A stretch of 64,000 nt of DNA from Homalodisca vitripennis. Taxonomy: Eukaryota; Arthropoda; Insecta; Hemiptera; Cicadellidae. The notes beneath the pieces are model-generated. The model was given only the letters and a program-made list of their open reading frames with translations, was not told the origin of the DNA and did no database searches. Positions 52,701 to 64,000 of this stretch are shown here, in pieces. The stretch's first letter is position 1. Every line of letters begins with the position of its first letter. Position numbers and translations under genes: made by a program. Location of the stretch: contig NC_060208.1 in NCBI RefSeq assembly GCF_021130785.1, forward strand, positions 170,246,501 to 170,310,500, given 5' to 3'.

Positions 52701-52857
52701 AATTTCAATAAACATTGAATCACAAAAACTACTTGCTCCGTCGGGACCCGAACCCGGATCTCTCCCTTACCGGGTTAGTGCGCTACCACCACACTACAGA
52801 GCCCTTACTTTTTACGATAACATTATTTTGTATTTGGCCGTTTCTTTCACATATGTG
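52701..52857 (-). repeat. tRNA-derived SINE, copy 2
   Basis: On the minus strand, gaaagaaacggccaaatac leads into a tRNA-like core with A box tggtggtagcgcac and B box ggttcgggtcc, then ggagcaagtagtttttgtga and ttcaatgtttattg. This copy is better preserved in the core than copy 1 and could be mistaken for a tRNA gene. The shared flanks with copy 1 rule that out. Confidence 0.85.
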
Positions 52858-52923
52858 ATTAATTAACGAAACTAACATATGCTCGGAAGACTATGACCTA
52901 TGCTCGGACCTGTTAAATGAATG

Positions 52924-52926
<3 letters not shown>

Positions 52927-52996
<70 letters not shown>

Positions 52997-53001
52997 GTAT
53001 A

Positions 53002-53036
<35 letters not shown>
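52927..53036. repeat. (AT)n microsatellite
   Basis: Long TA run with TGTA interruptions near 52995 and 53007. Confidence 0.97.
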
Positions 53037-53039
<3 letters not shown>

Positions 53040-54526
53040 CACACATATATAAATTTTGATATGTAATATTATACTTATATACATAATTATATACACATCT
53101 GTGATAAACATATTCATTTCGATAAATGATAACCCATAGATCTAATAGATAATTTTTGTGTTATTTGTAACAATATTATAATGTTAAAAAAATATTTGGT
53201 TACATTTTTATTTCCATCAAATAGCCTACTTGTGTCTCAATTAATTTCTTCATTTGAATCTAAATTTGGATTAATCCTAAAAAAATTGTTTATGTACAAA
53301 CATGCTGCTGCTGTTTTAAAGGTAATACTTGCAGGCATTAAGGAATTGCAAGCTTGTACATTTTTATTTGTAGTAACCTTCATTCATGTTTTTTACTTTT
53401 AAAGACCCAATATTTTCCTTCCAAAATATAAAAATATAATTACCTATTTTGTACACATTTATTCGCCTATTTTTACCCAATATTTTCGTATTAAAAGTTG
53501 AAAATAACGCAAAGTAAAGACTTTCGTAAAACCATCAAAAATTGTAAACATGTACTAGACTTAGTAAAGTGTATAATGTATATAAAATCTTTAAATATCT
53601 AAACCAGGAAAAACATATTCTATAGTAGTCTAGCAACTAATCGTTTTTACGTAAAAGGTTTGTACGTATTGTGGAAGTTAATAAAAGAATTGCGGAATAA
53701 GGTTTTACTGTACAAGTCGATTCCTCCTCACGCAGTGAAGTGGTACACCTTTCTGTACTTGAATCTGAAAAGGTTTGGAACATACGAGTATATTTCACAA
53801 GAAAAATAAATTAAAGTGCTTATTTAATCGTTATCCCACGCTAATTTTGGTTATAATAAGAATAATGAATTCTCACTAATAATAAATTGTTTAAACATTA
53901 CACAAAGTAAATTAATATAATCTGAATATCATAAAACTTTAAGATTTTCTTTCAACGTAAAACAAACGGTGACATCGGACCCTCAAAACAATATTTGAGG
54001 GAAAACAAAAACAATCCGTTGTTACGTTCCACACTCGTGGTTCGTATAAACTAACCGTGTATAAAAAAAAATTACTGTTATTTCTTGCACGCAACGAGTG
54101 ATTGTTTGACAGTTACTTATTTTATACAACTGAGTTGGTGTTAAGTTATAGTTCAAACTTTGAGTGATCCTTGATTTATTAAGTTAGATATCTTATAAAA
54201 CATAAGTAATACTAAGAAAAAAGCGAAATTCGGAGAAGAAACCGCTGAATCTAAGGAAAGTACAGAGATTGCTGTGAAGGTGAGTTATACCCGTAGTAAG
54301 TAAAAACAGAATAATGGAGGAAACAACACGACACAAAAAATTGTAGAAGGCCTTAGAGATGAGAGCGAGTTTTGTTGAGAACAAAATATACACGTGTGGT
54401 TGAGAACGAGAACAGAAAATAGCAGACAGAGTTTCTTATCCTAATAACAAAAATTAAATTAGGCTACTGATGTTGGAACAAAATGAATGAATATTTTAAA
54501 ATATATGCAACTATAATATAATTGCT

Positions 54527-54528
<2 letters not shown>
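53037..54528. other. AT-rich sequence, nothing seen
   Basis: Frames up to 73 codons without a domain. Confidence 0.5.

Positions 54529-54565
<37 letters not shown>
54529..54565. repeat. (TC)n microsatellite
   Basis: Perfect TC dinucleotides; the only TC run of this size in the window. Confidence 0.97.
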
Positions 54566-54567
<2 letters not shown>

Positions 54568-56284
54568 ACATATATAATACAAATTTTACTTTGTTCGACC
54601 GTCATTCGTATATTGAATAATGTACAGCATTGATGAAATATAAACTTAGAATGTTTCTCGATATATCTTAAGGCCGGTTTCAAGGTAACCAATGTTCAAG
54701 TAGGTAAAATTTCAGTTATAAGGTACGGTAAGTTATTAGGTAAAACCTATGAGCACATTATAATTCTGGCCATCAACAATGATGACCCTCGCACATTACT
54801 AGCTGACCTTTTATTTATTGTGTTGATTTAGATACATTATCCTGTTTGTGGCTACTCTCAGTATATAAACGTTTTAAACCACGGAAAATATATAAAACAT
54901 ATAGGCCATACTAAAGTTACTGATACATTGGATGCCATAACATAATGGAAGTGCAGAATTATAAATAGGAGCCGATAGGGTTAAAAAAGCTTCGTGCATG
55001 TTTGTTAAGATGTCGGTAGTAAATCTTATGCAAATATCACATCTTACACATTGTTTGATAAGTTAGAAATTTAGTGCTTTTCATTATCATAAAATACGTT
55101 CTATAAACATTAATATTAAGTTAACATATTCGATATACCCAGATTAAGTACAATTATTATGAAGTTTTATTAAAAATATGTTATCCCATTTTAGTCGCTC
55201 TATCCTAAATGTGCCTTGTTATTAATGAAGTTAATAACACTAAAACCTAATGCCGTAACTAATTTATGTTGCCTATAGATAATTAAAAATATTATATTGT
55301 TATTGTATAAAAAAGCGAAAAACATTTCTTCCCACCCTGACCATTATCAGACAGTAACGCCTGTTACAGACAGATAGACGTATACAACAAATGGTAGCGT
55401 CAGATCTCTTCATGTTTTTGGTTCAATTTAAGTATTGTGTAAAACTCTTGCAATTCACAAGCGTCACACGACGCTGCAGTTCACAGAAAATAATATGATT
55501 ATTAACTCATACAAAAATAGCTTCAATATAACAAACATATTAACCTACCTGCTTGTTGCACCTTTACAAGCACCACATCGTCAACTTAAATTTAAGTTGT
55601 ATTATTTAGAAATATTATTTGGTGACATTATTATAATAAATGGAAATCGTTGAGGTGTAAGTTCAATGACTATGATATTAAAAAGATTACTCGTGAAAAC
55701 TCCTAAAATACATGTTGATGTGGGCTTTGCCATACTCATATAATGGTAACATGTTGTTATCTAGGAAATAAAATACAACGGTTCATTAACTTCACTGATG
55801 GAGCTTGATTTGTCAATAGGGCAATAAATTTGAACAGGAGTGATCAATCCCTGAAGGCATTTAAACGAATAGAAAACACTCATGATCTGGTTTTACAGCT
55901 CAGACGACGTTAGGCTCAAGATGGAGGGGGATTTATATTATCTGACTGACGTTATTTCCAGTATCAAACTAGGTGCTGGAGAAGATATATTCAAATTGAT
56001 GAGATTTTTGTGAATGGAAGATCTGTGCGCATGAGCTTACCAAGGGTGAATAGAAAAGTTATGAAAAATTAAGTCCAATTTGTGTGTTCACAGCATCGTC
56101 CACCGTGTTACTATATACATCAATTTCCACTGTCTATAGCGGTATCTTAACAATTTCCTAAGCTAAATAAAGTATGAAGACGATGATTTCAAAACATTAT
56201 TTAATGTAACAAATTTGGATCCTCTAATCCAGGTGATAAAATTAACTATATGTAATTAATTAATTATTAAATGTATGATATTTA

Positions 56285-56287
<3 letters not shown>
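54566..56287. other. AT-rich sequence, nothing seen
   Basis: The 72-codon frame at 55435-55653 has no recognisable domain. Confidence 0.45.

Positions 56288-56342
<55 letters not shown>
56288..56342. repeat. (AT)n microsatellite
   Basis: Uninterrupted TA dinucleotides. Confidence 0.97.
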
Positions 56343-56345
<3 letters not shown>

Positions 56346-57824
56346 TATAACACAACGAACATGCTATACAGTTTATTTTTTTCTGTGAGAGTAATTAGAA
56401 AAAAGAAGAAATCACATTGACAAAGAATGATATTGAGGGTGTGGTCAAGAATATATTTGAAACAGCAAAGAGAGAAGAAACAGAGATGAGATATTTTCTT
56501 CCCCTCCAAAAGAGAATTCTTATAGTCATCTTTGTATTTTTAGAGACTTAAAGACAGAGGATTAAGTCTCGTGTGATTTGGTTGCGAGATTTAAATGGGC
56601 CATAATTCAAAGCGGAATATATTTAAAGAATACCTTTTGTATAATACTTGCAATCTGTTTGGTTAGTCTAAAATTTAATTTCATTGTCTTGATTAATGTT
56701 CTTTATATTGTATTCTTTATGTAATAATCGATAAGCTGCACTATATACTTGTAGATATGTACACTGCACTATACTCTGATACATCACCTCAGATCACGTG
56801 ACATGACTTGATCGGTCGGCAAGGCGTCCTGGATGTGTGAGTTTTCTAATTATGCGTTACGATACAATTATATTTATTATAAAAACGTATTTATAGTTGT
56901 ATAACACCAGCTTAATAACTGTGGCCAATGTTAGGAACAATTTAAATCAAAGTTCCCTGAATTATAACGTTTTCTTATTAAAATCAGAAAATCAGAGGGT
57001 AAGAGAGATTATGAGCTTTTTGCGCTTCATCCATTTAATCTACGTCCAATTTAGTACAGCACCTGGTTCTACTGTTCAATTGGGCAGTCATGATTTAGTT
57101 TTCACACTTGTGAGTGTTATTTCTCAAACCGGGAACCGATAATCAGTTTTGTACAAACGACATTTACGTGAAATTAATAGACTAATTCACCTAATAAAGG
57201 AGTAGGTCGTCAACTTTGATGGACATCGAAATATGAGGGTATATATATACACTCAAAGGTACATATTTTAAAAACGCAATACAAAAACTTTCGTATTGTG
57301 TTATACTGTTATACGCCAACCATTAAAGAAAAATTAAAACTATATTTGCCTCCGACAACGAGACTAAAATATACAGAAATTCACTTCATCCAGTCATGAG
57401 TTTTACAGGGATTTAGGGGTTTTCTTGCCTAATCATCACTGCGAGATGTCAGGGCTTCGTATTTCTATTCAATTTATTACAGTCAACAACTAAATCACGG
57501 CATTTAAAAGCGGTATATGCAAATAGAAATGAATTTTATTTTGAATTCATAAGGTAAATTATAATTAAAAGATGTAAATCTTATTTTAGGTTTATATGTG
57601 TTGATAATACAGCAATGAGTAACAAGGGAAACTTCCTTCTAGGAAATACTGATATTTAGTATAACTAAATAGGTAATACTATAATATATAATTGTTGTTA
57701 AGGAATAAATCATCTCATGTTGGTTTTTATGTATTTTAGTATACAATGTTTATGGTAGGCATTTTACAATTTCTTAATGCTGTCATTCTCTGCGTTAACA
57801 AGACTACCAATCATAAAGCGCTGG
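56343..57824. other. AT-rich sequence, nothing confirmed
   Basis: tcacgtga at 56794-56801 is an E-box palindrome with no gene nearby. The 81-codon frame at 56897-57142 has no domain. Confidence 0.45.
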
Positions 57825-58800
57825 CAGTCACAGCGGTCGGACGTCTGCTCGTCTCGCTCTGGTCGACACATGAGTCATACACACGTGTAAACACTCGCAT
57901 TGTTCATTATGTTTTTATCATCATTTCTGATTGAACTCTCTATTTAATTTTATATAGTGTACGTTGCATTTATGCTACGAAATGGTTGCTGTTTTTTGTT
58001 TATAAATCTAACCTCAATCGTGACTTGTGTGTTTTATAATGAGTACTTGTGATAAGTGTTTTAAGCCAGATTTAAGAACAGGGAAGCAGAAAATACAGTG
58101 CAAACCGTGTAAAGGCTATTTCCATTGGAACTGTGTAAATCTTACGGAAGCTGAATTTGAGGTCTTTTCATCGTCTAACACCAAGTGGACCTGTAACCCT
58201 TGTACACAGAAGAAGAGATTGAGTAGAAGCTTTTCAGATTCCAGCCCACCCAACATGAGTCCTGGTAATTCAACCGTTACTCGGGAAGATATAAAAAGCA
58301 TGCAGGAGGAGATAAAGAGAGAAATCCTTGAAGATCAAAGCAAGGTGGAGTCTGAACTCGGCAAATCCATAAACCACTGTCTGGAACTGATCTCTGATAA
58401 CAATAAGCTGATTGAGACTCAGAAGAAATTAATAGATGACCAGCAAAAGAAGATTTCCAGTCTGCAGGAGGAAAATAACCGATTACAAGTTAAATTCAAG
58501 GGCATGTCGGATCGCCAAGCTGAACTGGAACAGTACTCAAGACGGAACACCCTGGAGATTTTTGGAATTCCTGAGGAGGGTCCAGCTGAGTCGTCTGATG
58601 CCCTGAAGAAGAAGGTAGTAGAGATCGGAACTGCTCTGGGAACTACATTGAGCGAGGATGCCATAGACGCCTGTCATCGGATTGGAGGGGCCAAAAACCG
58701 CCCAACATCGGGGATTATTGTCAAGTTTCTTCGCCGGGACGACGCTGACAACCTACTACAGAAGCGGAAAGTGAAAAGAGACTTTTCTACAAGAGTAGAA
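57825..58800 (+). mobile_element. 5' part of a LINE (non-LTR retrotransposon)
   Basis: GC content rises sharply at ggcagtcacagcggtcgg (57823 on), typical of LINE 5' ends and containing an initiator-like CAGTC. A leader of about 215 bp precedes ORF1. ORF2 (endonuclease, reverse transcriptase) is missing. Similarity to ORF1 proteins ceases near 58800, just before a 12-bp hairpin. The 5' limit is set by composition and is approximate. Confidence 0.65.
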
Positions 58801-58854
58801 TACGTATACAATACGTACGTGGTTGTCATAACAACCACGTACATTTTTAATTAG
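58039..58854 (+). CDS. LINE ORF1-like protein: PHD finger, coiled coil, RRM-like domain
   Basis: The frame also runs upstream to a GTG at 58027, but the eukaryotic start is ATG 58039, giving 271 residues with no internal stop. Residues 4-55 form a C4HC3 PHD finger (C4, C7, C21, C24, H29, C32, C52, C55). A coiled coil covers about 80-165, rich in Glu, Lys and Gln (LIDDQQKKISSLQEENNRLQ). Next is the region typical of LINE ORF1 proteins and of FP25K-like relatives, from QYSRRNTLEIFGIPEEG to about residue 253. ORF1 proteins bind element RNA and help retrotransposition. The last about 17 residues (from VEYVYNTYVV) are not family sequence and come from the junction. Every other transposon gene in the window is broken, so this intact frame implies recent arrival or selection. 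Confidence 0.85.
   Translation: MSTCDKCFKPDLRTGKQKIQCKPCKGYFHWNCVNLTEAEFEVFSSSNTKWTCNPCTQKKRLSRSFSDSSPPNMSPGNSTVTREDIKSMQEEIKREILEDQSKVESELGKSINHCLELISDNNKLIETQKKLIDDQQKKISSLQEENNRLQVKFKGMSDRQAELEQYSRRNTLEIFGIPEEGPAESSDALKKKVVEIGTALGTTLSEDAIDACHRIGGAKNRPTSGIIVKFLRRDDADNLLQKRKVKRDFSTRVEYVYNTYVVVITTTYIFN
58815..58842. other. Perfect 12-bp hairpin at the LINE break
   Basis: gtacgtggttgt, loop cata, acaaccacgtac. It lies directly after the last recognisable ORF1 codons and encodes the foreign tail of the frame. Confidence 0.85.
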
Positions 58855-60080
58855 AAGCCTATAGTGATAGTTTTTTTAATTATATCTTTTGATGCCACGC
58901 AATGATAAAGTTATGTTAACAATTGTGTAAATAATAAAATTATGTAGAAACTTAATATGGTGAATACTTTCTCAGATCTCAAAGTTCCGTTTTTCAGAAA
59001 TATTACAGCTTTTGTCATATACGGCAGAGGACACAACAAATGGCTGTCATCATTCTTGCACATGTCTATGCAATTTGTGAAGTTATTTTTCTATAATGCT
59101 GCCGTTTTGTGGATTTATTTACAAAGTTTAGATATAGACTTTCATTCCAGGTCACGAAACTTAACTCCTCGTTAGGAATACAATTCGACATATATGCTAA
59201 TTAAATATTTGTTTATGACCATTTTAAATAAGGAGGAGATATAATTTTGAGCACTTCACATCTTCATTTATTAAAAACCCTAAATCGGTAAGTTAAAAAA
59301 TATGATATCTACACCATTCTTCACGAGAAAAATATTAGTCAAGAAAAATGTTTGTTTATATAAAGATGTATGTGTTGTTTCCTCAATAACACTTATAAAC
59401 CTTTTAGAAGCACCTTAATTTCATTGCTTGTAGGCATTAAAATACGTTTTTAAGATTAAACAGTGAATTCAGATTCAAATCTTGGAATCGAAGGATGATC
59501 TATATTATAAAATTAAAACAAGTTACAAGTTAAACGTTAATTCAGTAATACCTTTAAAAATATTTTCTTACAACAAGAGTAAACTAGTCCATTATAATCT
59601 GCTTATGCATATATTTGAGATTTTGCTTTTCAATTGTTCATTGTCTAGATGCTGAACGTAAGAGGTCTAAAAGTTCTGCCCTTACCTACTTCAGACTTTG
59701 GTTGTAAAGAATTATTAGATTGATTTCTTAGTTTTACATCTTGAGTATTATATTGAGGCTGGCCATTATAGTGATCCCCACTGTATATTTACTCCTATTT
59801 AGTCCTGTGTTATAGGAGTAATTCAACAAAAAGTGTACGTATTCTTTCATTGTAATAATATTTCCCTTATTTGTGAAGAAGCCAAATTGATTTCTTTAAT
59901 TTATGATGTAATAAATAAACCATTTAATAAATGAATAATTTTATAACTCTTAAACATGTTTTAAACATTACATTATACTAAAATTTCCTACTTTTTTTAC
60001 TTATTTCTGAGTGTTTTATAACATAGAAACATTATCAATCCACAAAATCTTTTTTTTATTGTATCTTAAAGGTTGGTGTC
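58855..60080. other. AT-rich sequence, nothing confirmed
   Basis: The only structure is a 10-bp perfect inverted pair, ttactcctat (59789-59798) and ataggagtaa (59812-59821). Confidence 0.5.
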
Positions 60081-60082
60081 TG

Positions 60083-60350
60083 CAAGTGATCTCAGTGTCA
60101 CCTGGAATTGTGATCCAAAAGTTGTACACATTTTGTTATCTCGGTGGTGAAGGGAATAGGAAGTTTTCCCAACATTATAACCAGTATAATGTTCTCTTCA
60201 AACGGATATTGAAAGCATGAGTGTGTAAGCGTATCTGTCAAGTGTCAGATATCGATCTCTCAGAGTCACCTGGGAGTGTGTTCCAAATGTTTCCACTCCT
60301 TTTATCTCGGAGAATTATAGTGTGGGGGTGTTTTCCAATAAATATGTTCC
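60083..60350 (+). repeat. Degenerate tandem pair, spacing about 166 bp
   Basis: gatctcag-tgtcacctggaa (60088) with gatccaaaag...ttatctcgg recurs as gatctctcagagtcacctgg (60254) with ttccaaatg...ttatctcgg. The copies have diverged. The 69-codon frame across the first is not supported in the second. Confidence 0.6.
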
Positions 60351-62662
60351 AGCTGTAGGGATTTTTTATTTAAGTAGATATATTTAGAACTAAGTCCATA
60401 AATACCTTTAATGTTTTTAAAAAAATAATCAACTCAAACAAGTCGATCCGGAAACAAATTCGGAAATAGTCTGTTATATAAGAAAAATAAATTTAATATT
60501 AAAATAGTTTATAATATTTCTTAAAGCTTTGTGAAAAGAATAATTTCAAACATACTGCTTATACGCTGAAAGTACTTCTAGAGGTTTTGATTGTGTTGTT
60601 AGCTATTTTCAAATATATTAAATGTTATTAAAAAAAAAAAAAACACGAAGAACTGAAATTACTACGATTTATATGATAACTGCAATAACATAAGCCGTAG
60701 TTTTTAAATATACCGTCTTAAACAAATTCAGCGTAAAGTTAAAAATAAACTTAAAAAATAAGTTGATTAATGTTAATATTAGTTGCTGTCAGACAAAACT
60801 CAAGATTCAAAGATTTAAGAGAAATGTTCACATTGTCGCTGTTTTGGACCTGCTTTGGGATGACAATATAAATGGTGTTGATAGAAATAGGTATATATTC
60901 CAGTAAATTGCTTCAAATAAGTTCACCTTCTTCCTAGAGGGAGCCCTCGCTACTTGTATCAGTCATAATGGTAAGTTAGAGCTGTTTATAAAGAGAGGAA
61001 TACCAAGTTTGACCCCACATATATGAGTAATTACAAGTCGTAGTTTCACATAATGTTTGGAGAATAAGTTTTCACAGTAACAAAACCCTCAGTACTAACA
61101 TTTTTTTTACCTAAATACTGAGGTGATCTTTCTTTTCTATATTAGAGGTAATTTTTTTATTAAAATACTAAATGTTACAATATAAACTCTTTATTTAAAT
61201 GTTTTTATAATGTAATTTTGATTTTCTCTTATCGATTATCTGTCCACTGGTACTGCTCGTGTATTACTTTTGTAATTGTTAAGTTACCTGAAATTAATCC
61301 ATACATTTGAAATAGAAACAAAGTTTATTTATAAATCCAATCAAATTTATTATTTATTTAAAATAAACCATTAAAATTACGGACAAGGTTTTAAATTAAT
61401 TTATTTAAATACATTAAATTTCGAGAGATGTTAATAGAAGGTATATCAACGTATAGACTAGACAAGGATTCGTCCTCCAAATTAAATATTTTTATTCGAA
61501 GGAAATATTTTTTCGTATTTTGTGATTCTCTTTTGTACTTTTATAGGTTTCATGACTAATTTACCAAAGATATAATTTTCATCTTCTGGCGAGTCAAACA
61601 GCTAGAGATATTAATAGCAACATTAGATTAAAAGTACAAGGAATTCATTTTATGAAAATATTTTAATGGCCGTTAGTTTCGTATACGAATATTGCAAGAA
61701 CCAGAGTACTGACATGTTAATCAGTCCTATATCAAAATACTCACAACAGTACTAGAGTAGTAGACATCAGAGTGGGTTAGGTTCACAACAGTCTCAATCA
61801 ATGAGAGTGTTTAGAACAGAGTGTTTGATTAATCGGAATAAATATCACACTGTTCTCATTTACTAATGTATTGGAACAGGGTAGACACACAGTACCCGTG
61901 GGCTTTCAGCAGATGGTTAAATTTTTGAAGACATTTAATCGATTGGAGTGTTTGTTAAATCACATAGAAATGCTTTATGTTACTGTTTAATACTACGTAT
62001 ACTTGGTAAGAATTTAAATACATTTAATTAAGATTGTGTTTTGTCAAAGGAATAAAAAGTATGTTCTGTCCTCATCTACTAATATTTTAGACGTTAGATT
62101 CTGCCTAGGTTTAGTCCATTAAGAAATTAAACGTAGGGAGTAATTTTTAATCATTGTTAAATCGTACTCTAGCTTAATGTGTTGCTGTAAAATTACATAA
62201 GAGGTTTTTGAACGATGTTAAAATTACAATGTATTAGTGTAATGAAAAGTCTATGACGAGTGATATATAAGAACCAGTTAGAGTTATTCATTTCCTACCT
62301 AGGATGGCCTAACTAATTTCAAATTTACAATCATCATCACGGTATACCATTAGTAAAAAAATAATAATGTAATAGAGTTACTACTGTGTAAGATTTATAG
62401 TAAATCAAAATATTTTTCAAGTTCCTAATTCATGTAGAGTTTAAAGCTGAATTCCAATGTACATAATACATTATACTAACATGATTAACATGATCTAATA
62501 AGAAATGTTACATTGGTAGAGTTTAATTTTTACATATCTTTAAAATATGTACATTCCATGTCTTTTGAATTATCCGTTGAAAATAAGGCATAGATTTAAA
62601 CTAACCTATTCTAGTTAGTTATCTGTTTTTGGATGTAATAGCTTGCTGTGTACGTTATATTA

Positions 62663-62666
<4 letters not shown>
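60351..62666. other. AT-rich sequence, nothing seen
   Basis: No frame of note, no repeat and no motif that I can support. Confidence 0.5.
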
Positions 62667-62667
<1 letters not shown>

Positions 62668-62723
<56 letters not shown>

Positions 62724-62904
62724 ACAGAAACAGGTTATTCTCTTCTTAATAAATAAACCACGGTATATTGGTTTGAAACATTTATAAATTTTCGTGTATC
62801 TAGGTACACTTCTTCAGATAAATATACCTGTATAAACATTTACATGAACTGTGACAAAAAATTAGGTAAGAAATCAAACAAGAAAAACAATATATATATT
62901 GTAT

Positions 62905-62932
<28 letters not shown>
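62668..62932. repeat. Two (AT)n microsatellites
   Basis: TA runs at 62668-62720 and about 62889-62932, with unique AT-rich sequence between. Confidence 0.95.
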
Positions 62933-62935
<3 letters not shown>

Positions 62936-63529
62936 CAGTGAAAAAAATTAAGAAGAAAGTTCCATTAAATATATGTACTAAAGTGCTTCTTTACTCAGTT
63001 ATCCGTGATGTTCTTACTAAATAATGCATATTATACCTATAACGGCTTGACTGATAGAGTACCAATTTTGCATATTGTTCACCCACAAAAATATCATGTT
63101 AGCAACAAATAATCATTTAGCTCCTATTTACCGTTCCATTTATAGCGTGTACTTGATAAACTTTCTTAGTTATGCTAACTTCCCAGCTCGTATAACTTTT
63201 TGCAACTGGTTTCTTCAGAAAAATAAGAGATGTCCGAAATTTTGATCTTCGGTGATATTTGAAGATTAAGCTATCTTTACTAGAGATGTTATCGTGAACT
63301 TACACAATACCCATTTGTGGTCTGATGAAAACCACATGGTGTTTTACAAGATAGACACCAACATCAATTTAAATTAAACATTTAGGTAGGTATTATCGGT
63401 GATTATTTACTGGGGCCATATGTTTTACCTTCACAACTAAAGTGTGAAAATTTCGGCATGCATACCGAAATTTATACCGACTTTCAAGACATTTTAAAAA
63501 AATTTACCTTTTGCAAGAAGGTAAAATGT
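62933..63529. other. AT-rich sequence, nothing seen
   Basis: No frame, repeat or motif that I can support before the mariner remnant. Confidence 0.5.
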
Positions 63530-63933
63530 ATACTTTAAGCACGATGGTGCACCAGTACAGCAAATTACACTTTGCTGGTTAGGGAACATTTGAACGAAGT
63601 GTATCGTCATAACTAGATCGTGACTATATACAACTAGATAGACTAGTGTATCGTGATTGGTAGAGATGGACTTGTGGCATGGCCTCCACGTTCTCCAGAT
63701 ACGATTCCCGTAGATTTCTATGTTTGGGGTCATATGAATTCTCTAATCTATACCACTCCGATTTTAAACCGAGAAATGCTTTACCACCATATTCAAGACG
63801 CCACTGCAACTATCAGAAATCAGCACAATTTCCGAACCGCGTGTGGGTACATAAAAAGTGCTTAAAAAGTATGTTTAATATATTTATTAAAATTTTAAAT
63901 TCATATATGAAAGTAGGTGAATCAGTTAAATAA
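63530..63933 (+). pseudogene. Tc1/mariner transposase, C-terminal remnant
   Basis: A D-G-A-P signature (second catalytic Asp) is seen near 63542. After a shift and a short insertion, LVAWPPRSPDTIPVDFYVWG at about 63675-63730 is the third catalytic block of the family, with an Asp where expected. The following residues (HHIQDATATIRNQHNFRTAC) match its usual C-terminal end. The N-terminal two thirds and both terminal repeats are missing. It belongs to the same broad superfamily as the element at 29.6 kb but differs clearly in sequence. Confidence 0.75.
63598..63654. repeat. 10-bp direct repeats around a 37-bp insertion
   Basis: agtgtatcgt occurs at 63598-63607 and 63645-63654 inside the mariner remnant. 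The bases between do not fit the transposase and contain repeated ctagat words. It looks like filler from break repair or slippage. Confidence 0.6.
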
Positions 63934-64000
63934 ATAAAGTGTACTACATTACAAAACACACTCGTATTTATATGGGTTTTGTTTATTTTATATTATATCG

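Noticed and set aside
52734..52803. A functional tRNA gene on the minus strand
   Set aside because: The sequence matches the 5.5-kb copy well beyond the tRNA core on both sides, the anticodon arm pairs poorly, and there is no T-run terminator. It is a SINE.
56794..56801. E-box as a promoter mark
   Set aside because: A single 8-bp palindrome without other promoter signals or a gene is not enough.

Overview
The window looks like AT-rich, repeat-dense nuclear DNA of an arthropod, most likely an insect; a hemipteran is a guess from the style of its repeats. There are no closely packed genes and no operon-like layout. Long AT or AC/GT microsatellites, degenerate satellites, tRNA-derived SINEs and eukaryotic transposons account for nearly everything that can be named. 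I could not identify any ordinary host gene. Several open frames in this region begin with GTG or TTG, so for a eukaryote their apparent starts mean little.

Layout. 1-1290: satellite with a 74-bp unit. 3.2 kb: stray copy of a diffuse repeat. 5.2-6.0 kb: compound AC/GCAC microsatellite, a tRNA-derived SINE with an AT tail, and a dispersed repeat. 7.15-9.35 kb: decayed Ty3/gypsy-type gag-protease retroelement. 12.0-12.7 kb: reverse SINE with AT tail, then a GT microsatellite. 13.46-15.91 kb: nearly complete cut-and-paste transposon with a retroviral-type integrase (Ginger-like), inserted in an AT microsatellite. 18.7-19.6 kb: array of the same diffuse repeat seen at 3.2 kb. 21.92-25.46 kb: decayed pogo/Tigger-type transposon with about eleven subterminal motifs. 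27.65-28.15 kb: GC-richer degenerate minisatellite, whose relative lies in opposite orientation at 40.7-41.0 kb. 29.62-31.66 kb: Tc1/mariner transposon with inverted repeats of about 287 bp. 41.0-41.6 kb: another diffuse satellite. 44.81-46.35 kb: a recent 770-bp tandem duplication. 46.84-47.65 kb: LTR-like relative of the 7-kb retroelement. 52.1-52.9 kb: second SINE and dispersed-repeat pair on the minus strand. 57.8-58.8 kb: 5' end and intact ORF1 of a LINE (PHD finger, coiled coil, RRM-like domain). 63.5-63.9 kb: mariner C-terminal remnant. The rest is AT-rich sequence in which I see nothing functional.

The genes do not form a pathway. They are independent mobile elements at different stages of decay. 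The best preserved are the LINE ORF1 (no internal stops), the Ginger-like element and the mariner (two frameshifts each visible in the core). The most interesting leads are the 5'-complete but 3'-truncated LINE with an intact ORF1, the repeat architecture of the Ginger-like and pogo termini, and evidence that SINE tails are continuous with AT microsatellites.
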